Origin: Xanthobacteraceae bacterium
GTDB taxonomy: Bacteria > Pseudomonadota > Alphaproteobacteria > Rhizobiales > Xanthobacteraceae
Assembly: GCA_022844205.1 (NCBI GenBank)
Contig: JALHMF010000001.1
Coordinates: 583,023 to 647,022 of the forward strand
Length of the DNA: 64,000 nucleotides
Direction: 5' to 3'
Part shown: piece by piece, positions 42,572-51,293 of the stretch
How the letters are laid out: the number at the start of each line of letters is the position of its first letter
Numbering within the stretch: the stretch's first letter is position 1
The notes under the pieces: model-generated
What the model was told of the DNA's origin: nothing
Seen by the model: only the letters and a program-made list of their open reading frames with translations
Database searches by the model: none
Translations under genes and position numbers: made by a program

Positions 42572-42932
42572 CGCGCTTGCGCGTGACCGTCGCCGAAACA
42601 TGGTCGATAACCGCCGGCACGGGTGCAGAGGGTTTTCGTACCGTGACGCGCGCGGAATCGAGGCGGGGGAAATGCGCGAGGATCGCGCCCGCAATGTGCG
42701 ACGCCACCGCCTCGATCAGGTAAAAGCGCTTGTCGCGGAAGGCAGCTTCCGCCACCGCGACGACCTCGCCGTAATCGACGGAGTCCGAAATTCGATCAGA
42801 ACGGGCGGCTTCGCGCATGTCGTATTTGAGATGCAAATCGAGGATGAAACGCTGGCCGAGTTCTTCCTCGGCCTTGTTCACACCGTGACGGCCAAAGATA
42901 ACCAGGCCGATGACTTCGATTTCACCCAGCAT
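42564..42932 (-). CDS. folB: Dihydroneopterin aldolase
   Basis: 122-aa T-fold enzyme that cleaves dihydroneopterin to 6-hydroxymethyl-dihydropterin and glycolaldehyde. IEVIGLVIFGRHGVNKAEEELGQRF carries the conserved GxHGVxxxE-type substrate site, DSVDYGEVVAVAEAAF the DY-x-x-V block, and VASHIAGAIL and VTVRKPSAPVP the closing strands. The start codon directly follows the folP stop, and its own stop overlaps folK, so the three genes are tightly coupled. Confidence 0.95.
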   Translation of the reverse strand: MLGEIEVIGLVIFGRHGVNKAEEELGQRFILDLHLKYDMREAARSDRISDSVDYGEVVAVAEAAFRDKRFYLIEAVASHIAGAILAHFPRLDSARVTVRKPSAPVPAVIDHVSATVTRKRDG

Positions 42933-43772
42933 TTACTTCGAACTCCGGATTGCGTCGAGTACGCGAACGGCCTGCACATGCGCCGCTACATCGTGCACGC
43001 GAATGATGTCGGCGCCCGCATGGATGCCGAGACTGTTGGCTGCGATCGTGCCCGGCAGGCGTTCCTTCGGCTCCGAGGGGTATAGCCGGTTGATGAAGGA
43101 TTTTCGCGATACGCCGAGCAAAATCGGAAAACCGAGATTCCGCAATTCGTCCAGTCGCTTAAGCGCGGACAGGTTTTGCTCCGGCGATTTTCCAAACCCG
43201 ATCCCGGGGTCGATGGCGATCCGGTCGGCCCGCACGCCGGCTTTGGCAGCGCATTCGATGGAGCGGCCGAAGAAGGCCCGCATCTCATCGAGGATGTCGA
43301 GCGAAGGGTCGATGCTTTCGCGATTGTGCATGATAACGACCGCCGCCTCGCCGTCGGCGGCGACTTTCGCGATCTCCGGGTCGCGCTGAAGTCCCCAGAC
43401 ATCGTTGACGATCTTCGCGCCGGCTATCAGCGCGCGCTCGGCGACTTTTGCCTTGTAGGTATCGATCGAAACCGGCGCGGAAATCCTTGCGACAAGTCCT
43501 TCGACTACCGGAATCGCCCGCGCCATTTCTTCTTCGGCGGAAATTTCCCGATGACCGGGCCGGGTGGATTCGCCGCCCACGTCGACGATGTCGGCTCCGT
43601 CCTTCACCTGTTGAACGCCCGCCGCGATTGCGGCGCTGACATCCGCATGGGAGCCGCCATCGGAAAAGGAGTCGGGCGTTACATTGACGATGCCCATGAT
43701 CAATGTGCGCTCGCCGAGCGGCAGTTTCATGCCGCGGGCGTCAAGAGAGCGAATAGGAGCTTGATGCGGCAT
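42933..43772 (-). CDS. folP: Dihydropteroate synthase
   Basis: 279-aa TIM-barrel enzyme that joins hydroxymethyl-dihydropterin diphosphate with p-aminobenzoate, the target of sulfonamides. MGIVNVTPDSFSDGG is the first diphosphate loop, VDVGGESTRPG the second signature, and IDPGIGFGKSPEQN the pterin site. PILLGVSRKSFI and VHDVAAHVQAVRV close the domain. ATG 43772 begins the fol operon. About 90 bp of unremarkable sequence separate it from the DUF4332 gene upstream. Confidence 0.96.
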   Translation of the reverse strand: MPHQAPIRSLDARGMKLPLGERTLIMGIVNVTPDSFSDGGSHADVSAAIAAGVQQVKDGADIVDVGGESTRPGHREISAEEEMARAIPVVEGLVARISAPVSIDTYKAKVAERALIAGAKIVNDVWGLQRDPEIAKVAADGEAAVVIMHNRESIDPSLDILDEMRAFFGRSIECAAKAGVRADRIAIDPGIGFGKSPEQNLSALKRLDELRNLGFPILLGVSRKSFINRLYPSEPKERLPGTIAANSLGIHAGADIIRVHDVAAHVQAVRVLDAIRSSK

Positions 43773-43864
43773 CTGGGGCGCGACCGGTGAGGGTTATCTG
43801 GCCCGGAGCGTCAAATTGCAAGACTGCGGATGCGTCTTCGGAACCGCGTAGCCGGACCTATCGA

Positions 43865-44272
43865 TCAATAGGTGATCTTCATCGGCAGCGATCTCGCCTG
43901 CGCGATCCACTTTGCGAGCATCTGCTCGCTCGGGACCACGCGGACGAGTTTCCGGTGTTTGTTCGCTTCGGCCATCGCTTTCGCCAGATTCTTCGGATTC
44001 CTGAATTTCAGCTCGCGCACCGTATCGACCCCGGCCACTTCAAGCAGTTCCGAATACTCCTCGCCGACGCCCTTGATGCGCATCATATCGGCCATATTGG
44101 CCCATTTCAGGATTTTTGCGCATTCAACGCCGGTCTGCTCCGCGAGGGCCTTGCGGCGTTTTGGATTCTTCGCGGCTTCTAGGAGCTTCGTTGTAGTCCG
44201 GATGCGGAGTGCCTTCAGGCGGTCGGCGATCGCGGGGCCAATGCCCTCGATATCGGTAATCGGATAACTCAT
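43865..44272 (-). CDS. DUF4332 helix-hairpin-helix protein
   Basis: 135-aa small protein of the DUF4332 family with two helix-hairpin-helix-like motifs: ITDIEGIGPAIADRLKALRI (about residues 5-25) and MRIKGVGEEYSELLEVAGV (about 70-90). It ends with a basic helix. Such proteins probably bind nucleic acid or act as scaffolds; no function is set. ATG 44272 is the start because conserved sequence begins there, and the longer frame is Cys/Arg-rich and unconvincing. It is followed at 92 bp by folP on the same strand. Confidence 0.8.
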   Translation of the reverse strand: MSYPITDIEGIGPAIADRLKALRIRTTTKLLEAAKNPKRRKALAEQTGVECAKILKWANMADMMRIKGVGEEYSELLEVAGVDTVRELKFRNPKNLAKAMAEANKHRKLVRVVPSEQMLAKWIAQARSLPMKITY

Positions 44273-44670
44273 CGCCGCGCCCCAACTTCGCTTCTTGCGC
44301 CCGCAAGCACCCTTGCACGCTCTCCGGCAAAGGCAGTTGCGAAACACAGCCTCGTGTCACGCGCTTCGCTGACCATTCTGGGGCCTGCGAAAACCGGTAA
44401 AGCCAGCTACGAAGACTTCGATTGGATCGGCTGTGCAGGAAAATTTCCAAACAGGCCGCGTTCTGAAACGTTACAATCGGATTGCTTTCGTAGATTTCAT
44501 GCCGATTTGAGCAAGCGGCGGCTTCCAGCACAAGCGCTAAGATTTTCTATTTTCAAGGTCCCGGGAGAAGCGTTCTCCTGCACTTGTGCGGTGCGTAATC
44601 TGGTAGAATCCGCATCGGCGCCGGACTATAAGCTGGCTGAGACGAGGAACGTGCGGACAAGGAGAGCCTG
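44273..44670. other. Intergenic region with no recognisable gene
   Basis: These 398 bp separate the divergent DUF4332 and HerA-like genes. A plus-strand frame (44354-44671) is open for 105 codons, but it has no ribosome binding site, no recognisable motif and a Ser/Arg-rich composition, so I do not call it. The right end holds AAGGAGAG, the ribosome binding site of the HerA-like gene. Confidence 0.6.
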
Positions 44671-46239
44671 ATGGCGGCTGCAAAGAGCGACGGCAAGATC
44701 TTCGTGGGCAAGAGCACGAAGCCTGAGTATCTCGAACTGCGTCTTGCGAACCGCCACGGCCTCGTCACCGGTGCCACCGGTACCGGCAAGACCGTCACAC
44801 TTCAGATTTTGGCCGAAGGCTTCTCCAATGCAGGCGTTCCGGTATTCGCCGCCGACATCAAGGGCGACCTTTCCGGCATTTCGGAAAAGGGCGACGGCAA
44901 GGATTTCATCCTGAAGCGCGCGAAGGACGTCGGGATCAAATATGAGCCCGACCAGTTTCCGGTCATCTTCTGGGATTTGTTCGGTGAGCAGGGCCACCCG
45001 ATCCGCGCGACGGTTTCGGAAATGGGTCCTTTGCTCTTTTCCCGCTTCATGGGCCTGAACGAAGTGGCCGAAGGGGTCCTGAACATCGCTTTCCGCGTCG
45101 CCGACGAGCAGGGTTTGCTGCTGCTGGACCTGAAAGACCTGCGTGCGATGCTGACCTTCATCGCCGAAAACGCGGCGAGCCTCACCAAGGAATACGGAAA
45201 CGTCTCCACCGCGACGATCGGCACGATCCAGCGCCAGCTTCTGGTGCTGGAAAACCAGAGCGGCGACAAGTTCTTCGGCGAGCCCGCGCTGGACATCAAG
45301 GACCTGATGCGCACCACCCGGGATGGCAGGGGCGTGGTGAGCATCCTGGTGGCCGAAAAATTGATGGAAACGCCGCGTCTCTATTCCACCTTCCTGCTAT
45401 GGCTGCTGTCGGAATTGTTCGAGGAACTGCCGGAAGTCGGCGATCTCGACCAGCCGAAGGCCGTGTTCTTCTTCGACGAAGCGCATCTTCTGTTCGACGA
45501 AGCGCCAAAGGCGCTCCTGCAGAAGATCGAGCAGGTGGTCCGGCTGATCCGCTCCAAGGGAGTCGGCGTTTATTTCGTGACACAGAACCCGCTCGACGTG
45601 CCGGATACCGTGCTCGCCCAGCTCGGCAACCGCGTGCAGCATGCGCTGCGCGCCTATACGCCGCGCGAACAGAAGGCGGTGAAGGCAGCGGCCGAAACCT
45701 TCCGGCCCAATCCCAAGATCAAGACCGAGCGCGTGATCACCGAGCTTGGCAAGGGCGAGGCGCTGGTTTCCTTCCTCGAAGGCAACGGCGTGCCCTCGAT
45801 GGTGCAGCAGGCGCTGATCCGTCCGCCGTCCGCCCGTGTCGGCACGATCACGCCCGATGAGCGCCGCGCCATCATCAAGGACAGTCCCGTGCGCGGGGTG
45901 TACGATAAGATGATCGACCGCGAGTCGGCTTACGAAAAGCTCCAGGGCCGCACCAGCGAGAAAGCGGCGGATGCGGCCACGGCGGAACAATCCTCCGGCG
46001 GGGGTATTGGCGGCGCCATCGGTGGCGCCATCGGCTCCATCTTCGGCATGGGCCGCAAGCGCGGCGAAAAGCTCAGCACCTCGCAAACCGTCGCCCGCGA
46101 AGTGACGCGCACCGTGGCCAACCGGGTCGCCGGCAAGATCGCGGCGGACCTTGGCAAAAGCGTAGGCGGCAGCATCGGCGGCTCGATCGGGCGCGCCATC
46201 ATCCGCGGTACGCTGGGAGGCATCCTGCGCGGCCGCTAA
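44671..46239 (+). CDS. HerA-like ATPase (DUF853, YjgR family)
   Basis: 522-aa P-loop ATPase of the FtsK/HerA superfamily, DUF853 branch (E. coli YjgR). It has [21 protein letters not shown], Walker [11 protein letters not shown] (about residues 33-42), [11 protein letters not shown], Walker [16 protein letters not shown] and the sensor [11 protein letters not shown]. The C-terminus is a Gly/Ser-rich low-complexity tail (about residues 440-522). The family is hexameric; its DNA or protein substrate is unknown. AAGGAGAG lies 6 nt before the ATG. A peptidase gene follows after 23 bp. Confidence 0.93.
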   Translation: MAAAKSDGKIFVGKSTKPEYLELRLANRHGLVTGATGTGKTVTLQILAEGFSNAGVPVFAADIKGDLSGISEKGDGKDFILKRAKDVGIKYEPDQFPVIFWDLFGEQGHPIRATVSEMGPLLFSRFMGLNEVAEGVLNIAFRVADEQGLLLLDLKDLRAMLTFIAENAASLTKEYGNVSTATIGTIQRQLLVLENQSGDKFFGEPALDIKDLMRTTRDGRGVVSILVAEKLMETPRLYSTFLLWLLSELFEELPEVGDLDQPKAVFFFDEAHLLFDEAPKALLQKIEQVVRLIRSKGVGVYFVTQNPLDVPDTVLAQLGNRVQHALRAYTPREQKAVKAAAETFRPNPKIKTERVITELGKGEALVSFLEGNGVPSMVQQALIRPPSARVGTITPDERRAIIKDSPVRGVYDKMIDRESAYEKLQGRTSEKAADAATAEQSSGGGIGGAIGGAIGSIFGMGRKRGEKLSTSQTVAREVTRTVANRVAGKIAADLGKSVGGSIGGSIGRAIIRGTLGGILRGR

Positions 46240-46262
46240 GCCTGCCGCGCCGAGCGTCCATC

Positions 46263-47648
46263 ATGTCCATTGACCGCGTTCTCGCCGCCATCGATCACGA
46301 CCTCGACAACAGCCTTGAGCGGCTGTTCGGTCTGCTGCGGATTCCAAGCGTCTCCACCGATCCTGCCTATAAACCAGATTGCCTGCGGGCGGCGAACTGG
46401 CTGAAGGAAGAACTGGGCGCGCTCGATTTTGCCGCCAGGGTTTATCCGACGCCCGGCCATCCGATGGTGGTGGCGCACGCGGCCGCGAAAGGCGGTGCGA
46501 GGGGGCCGCATGTCCTGTTTTACGGTCATTACGACGTGCAGCCGCCGGACCCGCTCGATCTCTGGAAGACGCAGCCCTTCGAGCCCGCCATCGTGCAAAG
46601 CAACGGCAAGCAGGTGATCGTGGCCCGCGGCTCGGCCGACGACAAAGGCCAGTTGATGACCTTCCTGGAGGCCTGCCGTGCTTTCAATACGGTGGAAGGC
46701 GGCCTGCCGCTGCCGGTGACGATCCTGTTCGAGGGCGAAGAAGAAACCGGAAGCCCCTCGCTGAAGCCGTTTCTGGACGCGCACCGGGACGAACTGAAAG
46801 CCGATCTGGCACTGATCTGCGACACCGACATGTGGGACGAGAAAACGCCCGCGGTGACGACCATGCTGCGCGGCCTCGTACTGGAAGAGGTCACGATCAG
46901 GGGCGCCGACCGCGATTTGCATTCGGGCCTGTTCGGCGGGGCCGCGATCAATCCGATCCGCGTGCTCGCGCGCATTCTTGGTGACCTTCACGACACGCAG
47001 GGACGCATTACCATCCCCGGCTTCTACGACGGCGTTCGTGAGCTTGATCCTGAAGTGCAGGCGCAATGGAAGGCGCTGGACTTCAGCCAGGAACAGTTTC
47101 TCGGTGAACTCGGCCTGAAACAGCCGGCGGGCGAAAGGGGCCGGCATCCGCTGGAGCAGATCTGGTCGCGGCCGACCTGCGACGTGAACGGCATCTATGG
47201 CGGCTATATGGGCGAAGGCTCGAAGACCGTGATCCCCGCCAAAGCCACCGCCAAGGTTTCATTCCGCCTCGTCGGCGAGCAGGACCCGCTGAAAGTCCGC
47301 GATGCGTTCCGCGCCTTCGTCCGCGAGCGGTTGCCCGCCGACTGCAAGGCTGAATTCATTTCGCACGGCGCCAGTCCGGCCTTGCAGCTTCCGCTGAACT
47401 CACCGCAGCTTGCCAAGGCGAGGGAAGCGCTCGCGGCCGAATGGGGCAGGCCCGCGGTACTGAAAGGCTCTGGCGGCTCGATCCCGATCGTGGGTGCTTT
47501 CAAGCACGACCTAGGCATGGATTCGCTGCTGATCGGCTTCGGGCTGGATGACGACCGCATCCATTCACCGAACGAGAAATACGATCTGGAATCGTTCCGC
47601 AAAGGCGCCCGCTCCTGGGCGCGAATCCTGTCCGCGCTCGCGCATTGA
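46263..47648 (+). CDS. M20-family metallopeptidase (dipeptidase)
   Basis: 461-aa di-zinc peptidase. Metal and catalytic residues are visible: His in LFYGHYDVQPPDP, Asp in ARGSADDKGQ, the catalytic Glu and ligand Glu in FEGEEETGSPS, Asp in ICDTDMW and His in IHSPNEKYDLESF. The dimerisation/lid domain lies at about residues 205-360. It belongs to the dipeptidase/carnosinase-like M20 group and would hydrolyse dipeptides in the cytoplasm. It is the second gene after the HerA-like gene and ends at a strong bidirectional hairpin. Confidence 0.92.
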   Translation: MSIDRVLAAIDHDLDNSLERLFGLLRIPSVSTDPAYKPDCLRAANWLKEELGALDFAARVYPTPGHPMVVAHAAAKGGARGPHVLFYGHYDVQPPDPLDLWKTQPFEPAIVQSNGKQVIVARGSADDKGQLMTFLEACRAFNTVEGGLPLPVTILFEGEEETGSPSLKPFLDAHRDELKADLALICDTDMWDEKTPAVTTMLRGLVLEEVTIRGADRDLHSGLFGGAAINPIRVLARILGDLHDTQGRITIPGFYDGVRELDPEVQAQWKALDFSQEQFLGELGLKQPAGERGRHPLEQIWSRPTCDVNGIYGGYMGEGSKTVIPAKATAKVSFRLVGEQDPLKVRDAFRAFVRERLPADCKAEFISHGASPALQLPLNSPQLAKAREALAAEWGRPAVLKGSGGSIPIVGAFKHDLGMDSLLIGFGLDDDRIHSPNEKYDLESFRKGARSWARILSALAH

Positions 47649-47668
47649 TCGCGCGCCCTCGCGCGATC
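47647..47668. terminator. Bidirectional hairpin between convergent genes
   Basis: GATCGCGCG-CCCT-CGCGCGATC is a perfect 9-bp stem that spans the 19-bp gap between the converging M20 peptidase and GT39 genes and overlaps both stop codons. TATTT follows on the plus strand. It is a compact terminator for both directions. Confidence 0.7.
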
Positions 47669-49437
47669 TATTTCGGCTTGCCCATCGCGACGGTCTTTTG
47701 CTCTTTCGGGATTGTAATCGTGTTGGCAACCGGCTTGGCGATTTCACCGTTCTTCAAGTCGTGTTGCCAGAAGGTATTGACCTTCTTCTTCGCCAGCTTC
47801 CGGTCTGCTTCGGTTGCCGGCGTGTAGGTCGATGCGATGGTTTTCCCGCGCAGGTCGTAAGCGCGTGCGAACACAACGCCCTCACGCTCCGCTTTTGCGA
47901 GGATCGGCGCATCGAGTTTTGCGCAATAGAAGGTGCCGAGCGATAGCGCGAAATCGGCACCCTTCGGATCGTAGGTCGTATCGAAATTTGGACCGAGTTC
48001 GAATGACACTGTGTGCGCCGGCCCGCAGACGACCACCTTCCACTTGCGGCCCTTGGGCGGCAAGATGTGTTTCTTTTCGAGGCTCTCCAGGAGTTCTTCG
48101 GAGGCTTCCTTGAAACCGAGCCCCCAGTAATCGAGCATGTAGTGATTGCGAGCGCCTTCCAGTCCGCCCGCGAACTGGTTGAAGAGCGCGTACTGATAGG
48201 GATGGATGCGAACGAGCTGCGAGACGCTGATCGCCGTCAGCACGACGAATGCGGACGCGGCGAGCTTCATGCCGGTTTCCGAGCGTGCACTCACCCATCT
48301 GTAAGCGTAAGCGGCGGCGATTCCCCCCAGTACCGCGAGCGGCGGCAGCACGAACAGGAAATGCCGGATACCGTTGTACATCACCGGCTTTGTGATGATC
48401 GTGAAGACCACCGGCACAGTCGCGGCCGAAACAATCAGGGCCAGCACGGCGCGATGCCGGAAGCTTACCCGCGGGTTCACAATGGCGATCGCGGCCCCGA
48501 TCAAGCCGGAAATCGTGAACAGCACCAGAAGTTCGGGCAGCTGCAGCAGGCAGAGCTTCGCCACATAGAAGCGCGGCATGTCCGGGATCGGAATTGGCAC
48601 GCCATCGAACAGTTCTTTCCACGGCGCCTCCCAGAAATTCGAGTAGTAGGCGAGCGCGCGAATGGGGTTGAGCGGGTTCTGCACCGACCACGGCCACACC
48701 GCCGCCATTATGAGATAGGCTATCGGCAGCGCCAGCATCAGCCAGCCGCTGAAACCGAACATGCGCAGGCCCGCTTTCTTCCAGCCGAACTTTTTCGCCT
48801 CTCCGTGCAAAAGCACGATCGCGCCGGCTGCGAAAAAGATCCCGGCGATGCCGCCGATCAGCCGCGTGCCGATGGTGAGGCCAAGGGCTACGCCGAACAG
48901 CAGGAGTGTGACCGGCTGCGGCCGCGGATATTCGTCGAACGCGCGGACGAGCGTGTAGATCAGGAAGATCATCGCCACCGCGAAGGGAATATCCTTCGGG
49001 TTGATGAACATGTGGCCGTAATAGGCGGGCGTGATCGCAAGCAGCGTCACGGCGACGAGGCCGGCGATCGGGCCTGCGATGCGGCGGGCGAGGCGCCAGA
49101 CGATCATCAGGCCGACGATGCCGACCAGCGCACCCAGAAGCCTGCGCATCTCGAAAAGATCGAGACCGGTCGCGCGGTGGATCGCTTCGGCGACGAGATC
49201 GAAACCGCCGCCATAGAAATAGAGATTGGAGAACGAGAAGGCGGAGAGGTCTTTCAGGCCGGAGGCGTAATAGAGGAAGAGCAGCTTGCCGTAATGGGAA
49301 TGCGCGTAGTCATCCCAGGCGAGCCCGTAGTCCCTGAACGTGAAAAAGGAGACGATGAGAAGTCCCGCGACCAAGGCCGCGGACACATAATCACCCGGCG
49401 CGGTAAGCCACCGCGCTGTTGTCTTGCTGTTCGTCAT
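47668..49437 (-). CDS. GT39/ArnT-like membrane glycosyltransferase
   Basis: 589-aa multi-pass enzyme of the GT-C fold. The first periplasmic loop has DYGLAWDDYAHSHYG with the catalytic Asp pair expected in GT39/GT83-like transferases. About 10-11 helices follow, then a C-terminal soluble domain (about residues 450-585). Such enzymes use polyprenyl-phosphate sugars to modify lipids or proteins in the periplasm. No decaprenyl-phosphate-sugar synthase gene is adjacent. The start at 49437 lies about 230 bp from the sodB stop, and that gap holds only an inverted repeat. Confidence 0.82.
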   Translation of the reverse strand: MTNSKTTARWLTAPGDYVSAALVAGLLIVSFFTFRDYGLAWDDYAHSHYGKLLFLYYASGLKDLSAFSFSNLYFYGGGFDLVAEAIHRATGLDLFEMRRLLGALVGIVGLMIVWRLARRIAGPIAGLVAVTLLAITPAYYGHMFINPKDIPFAVAMIFLIYTLVRAFDEYPRPQPVTLLLFGVALGLTIGTRLIGGIAGIFFAAGAIVLLHGEAKKFGWKKAGLRMFGFSGWLMLALPIAYLIMAAVWPWSVQNPLNPIRALAYYSNFWEAPWKELFDGVPIPIPDMPRFYVAKLCLLQLPELLVLFTISGLIGAAIAIVNPRVSFRHRAVLALIVSAATVPVVFTIITKPVMYNGIRHFLFVLPPLAVLGGIAAAYAYRWVSARSETGMKLAASAFVVLTAISVSQLVRIHPYQYALFNQFAGGLEGARNHYMLDYWGLGFKEASEELLESLEKKHILPPKGRKWKVVVCGPAHTVSFELGPNFDTTYDPKGADFALSLGTFYCAKLDAPILAKAEREGVVFARAYDLRGKTIASTYTPATEADRKLAKKKVNTFWQHDLKNGEIAKPVANTITIPKEQKTVAMGKPK

Positions 49438-49608
49438 CTAGATTATACGCCTGCTGCCCCCTGAGAGCTGCAACGCATGAATGCGATGCTTGGCTCCAGC
49501 CTCCCTAAACACACTATAAAAATAACAAACTGCGGAGAAATTATGCAATCCGGATCGGTGGAAAAAAGCCAATATAATGAAATACTTGCGTGCACTGCAA
49601 TATGAGTT

Positions 49609-49646
49609 CTCCCGGAACCGGAACTAAAATCTGCCACTTCCGGGAG
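49609..49646. terminator. Inverted repeat downstream of sodB
   Basis: CTCCCGGAA (49609-49617) and TTCCGGGAG (49638-49646) are perfect 9-bp arms around a 20-nt loop, about 22 bp past the sodB stop in its reading direction. No T-run follows; it may end or protect the sodB mRNA. The remaining 49438-49608 is AT-richer and holds nothing recognisable. Confidence 0.5.
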
Positions 49647-49668
49647 TTAGTTGCGATCCGTTGGCGTC

Positions 49669-50265
49669 TTACTTCGCTTTTGCGAGAAGCTCCGCCACAT
49701 ATTCCCAATTTACGAGGTTCTCGACGAAGGCCTTCATGTAGTCCGGCCGGCGGTTGCGATAGTCGATGTAATAGGAGTGCTCCCAGACATCGCAGCCAAG
49801 GATCGGTGTCGCGCCGTGCACGAGCGGGCTTTCGCCGTTTGGCGTTTTGCTGACGATGATTTTGCCGTCCTTCACCGCAAGCCAGCTCCAGCCGGAACCG
49901 AACTGGGTCACGCCTGCCTGGACAAATTCTTCTTTCATTTTATCGACGGAGCCGAGATCGGCGACGATCTTCTTTTCCAGTTCGCCGGGGATTTTGCCGC
50001 CGCCATTCGGCTTCATCCACTTCCAGAAATGCAGATGATTGTAATGCTGGCCGGCATTGTTGAAGAGACCGGCGTTCTTGCCGAATGAGCCTTTAACAAT
50101 TTCCTCCAGCGGTTTTCCTTCAAGGCCGGAGCCCTTGAGAAGATTGTTCCCGTTATTGACGTAGGCGAGATGATGCTTGTCGTGATGATACTCGAGCGTC
50201 TCGCGTGACATGTAAGGAGCAAGCGCGTCATGCGAATACGGAAGATCGGGCAAACTGAATGACAT
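49669..50265 (-). CDS. sodB: Superoxide dismutase, iron type
   Basis: 198-aa enzyme that dismutates superoxide. Metal ligands are seen: His in LEYHHDKHHLAYV, His in NAGQHYNHLHFW, and Asp and His in GCDVWEHSYYIDYRNRRPDY. The Gln in NAGQ, before the second ligand, is the position that marks iron-type enzymes, although cambialistic use of manganese cannot be excluded. No signal peptide is visible, so it is cytoplasmic. ATG 50265 has GGAGAACTCC upstream. It stands alone. Confidence 0.94.
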   Translation of the reverse strand: MSFSLPDLPYSHDALAPYMSRETLEYHHDKHHLAYVNNGNNLLKGSGLEGKPLEEIVKGSFGKNAGLFNNAGQHYNHLHFWKWMKPNGGGKIPGELEKKIVADLGSVDKMKEEFVQAGVTQFGSGWSWLAVKDGKIIVSKTPNGESPLVHGATPILGCDVWEHSYYIDYRNRRPDYMKAFVENLVNWEYVAELLAKAK

Positions 50266-50498
50266 GGAGTTCTCCTGCGGGGAGCGGGTTATGCGGGCTT
50301 ATATGGACCGGAACGGACGTTCCTGCAAAATTCAAACTCAGGGCAGTACCGCTGCGTTCCGTGCAGCCCCGATGCGACGCCGCAACGGCTTTCACCCTTT
50401 ATCCAATGTGCAAAATTGCACACTTTCGGCTGGCCCGGTTTGATAACATTATATAACCATCATATAACTTCGTGCGCAGTCGGTGGAGTAGCGTTCGT

Positions 50499-51293
50499 AT
50501 GCCGCAGATGTTGGTTGTCCTGGGTTCGGTCCTGGCGCTCGCTGGACTGGGCGGTATAGCGGCAGGCGCCCCCTCGTGGGCGCTTGGTTTGGGACTCGGC
50601 AGCACGCTGATCCAGAGTGGCACCATCTGCTTCGTCGGCGGGCTCATTCTTGTCGGCATGTCGTTGCTGCTCCGCTCCGTGCAGGATCTGTCGCAACGGA
50701 TCGAAATGCTCTCCCGTTCACAGGGCTCTCCGGCAGGACGCCAGCTTCCCGCACCGCCTGCACAGCATGCCTCTGATCAACAAATGCAGCCGGCGCAGGG
50801 CCGGGATTTTCCCGCCCGCGAGCCCGCGCGCGATCCGAGGGAACCGATGCGCGGGCGGCGCGAACCGCCGCCGATGCCAGTCCCGCACGAAGACGACTAT
50901 GCGCCGGAAGAGCGCCGCTTGCCGCCTGAGCGCCGCGCCCCGTCACCGCAGGAAAGGCGCATGGCGCCACCACCGCCGCCGCCTCCGCAAGATGATTGGG
51001 GGCGGGCACCGGTCGCCGATCCTTATCAGCAGGGCATGCCGCCGCCACCGCGTCCACGCCAACACCAGGATTTACAGCCGCACGCGCCCGAACGTGTAAT
51101 GGCCCCCGCCGTGCCGACCGTCGTTCGCTCCGGCATTATCGGCGGGATGGCCTATACGCTTTATTCGGATGGCTCGATCGAAGCCGAACTGCCGATCGGC
51201 ACTGTGCGTTTCGGTTCCATCCAGGAACTGCAGGAGCATGTCTCCAACACCGGGATGGATGCCGACATGCAATTCAAAGAGCCGGCCCGCTAG
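50499..51293 (+). CDS. Membrane protein with Pro/Arg-rich linker
   Basis: 264-aa protein. Two N-terminal helices (about residues 3-23 and 36-57, LVGMSLLLRS) are followed by a long disordered linker rich in Pro, Arg and Gln (about 75-205). A conserved C-terminal piece follows (205-264): IIGGMAYTLYSDGSIEAEL, then TVRFGSIQELQEHV. The tail may be a small cytosolic interaction module. ATG 50499 has GGTGGAG about 10 nt upstream; a GTG at 50472 is an alternative. The family is seen in Rhizobiales but I know of no function. Its stop overlaps the peptidase stop on the other strand. Confidence 0.7.
   Translation: MPQMLVVLGSVLALAGLGGIAAGAPSWALGLGLGSTLIQSGTICFVGGLILVGMSLLLRSVQDLSQRIEMLSRSQGSPAGRQLPAPPAQHASDQQMQPAQGRDFPAREPARDPREPMRGRREPPPMPVPHEDDYAPEERRLPPERRAPSPQERRMAPPPPPPPQDDWGRAPVADPYQQGMPPPPRPRQHQDLQPHAPERVMAPAVPTVVRSGIIGGMAYTLYSDGSIEAELPIGTVRFGSIQELQEHVSNTGMDADMQFKEPAR

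Noticed and set aside
44354-44671. 105-codon open frame before the HerA-like gene
   Set aside because: No ribosome binding site, no recognisable motif, and odd composition.
48013-49464. Long plus-strand open frame (483 codons) opposite the GT39 gene
   Set aside because: Composition is typical of an antisense shadow in GC-rich DNA (Arg/His/Glu/Asp-rich), while the opposite strand has clear GT-C features.
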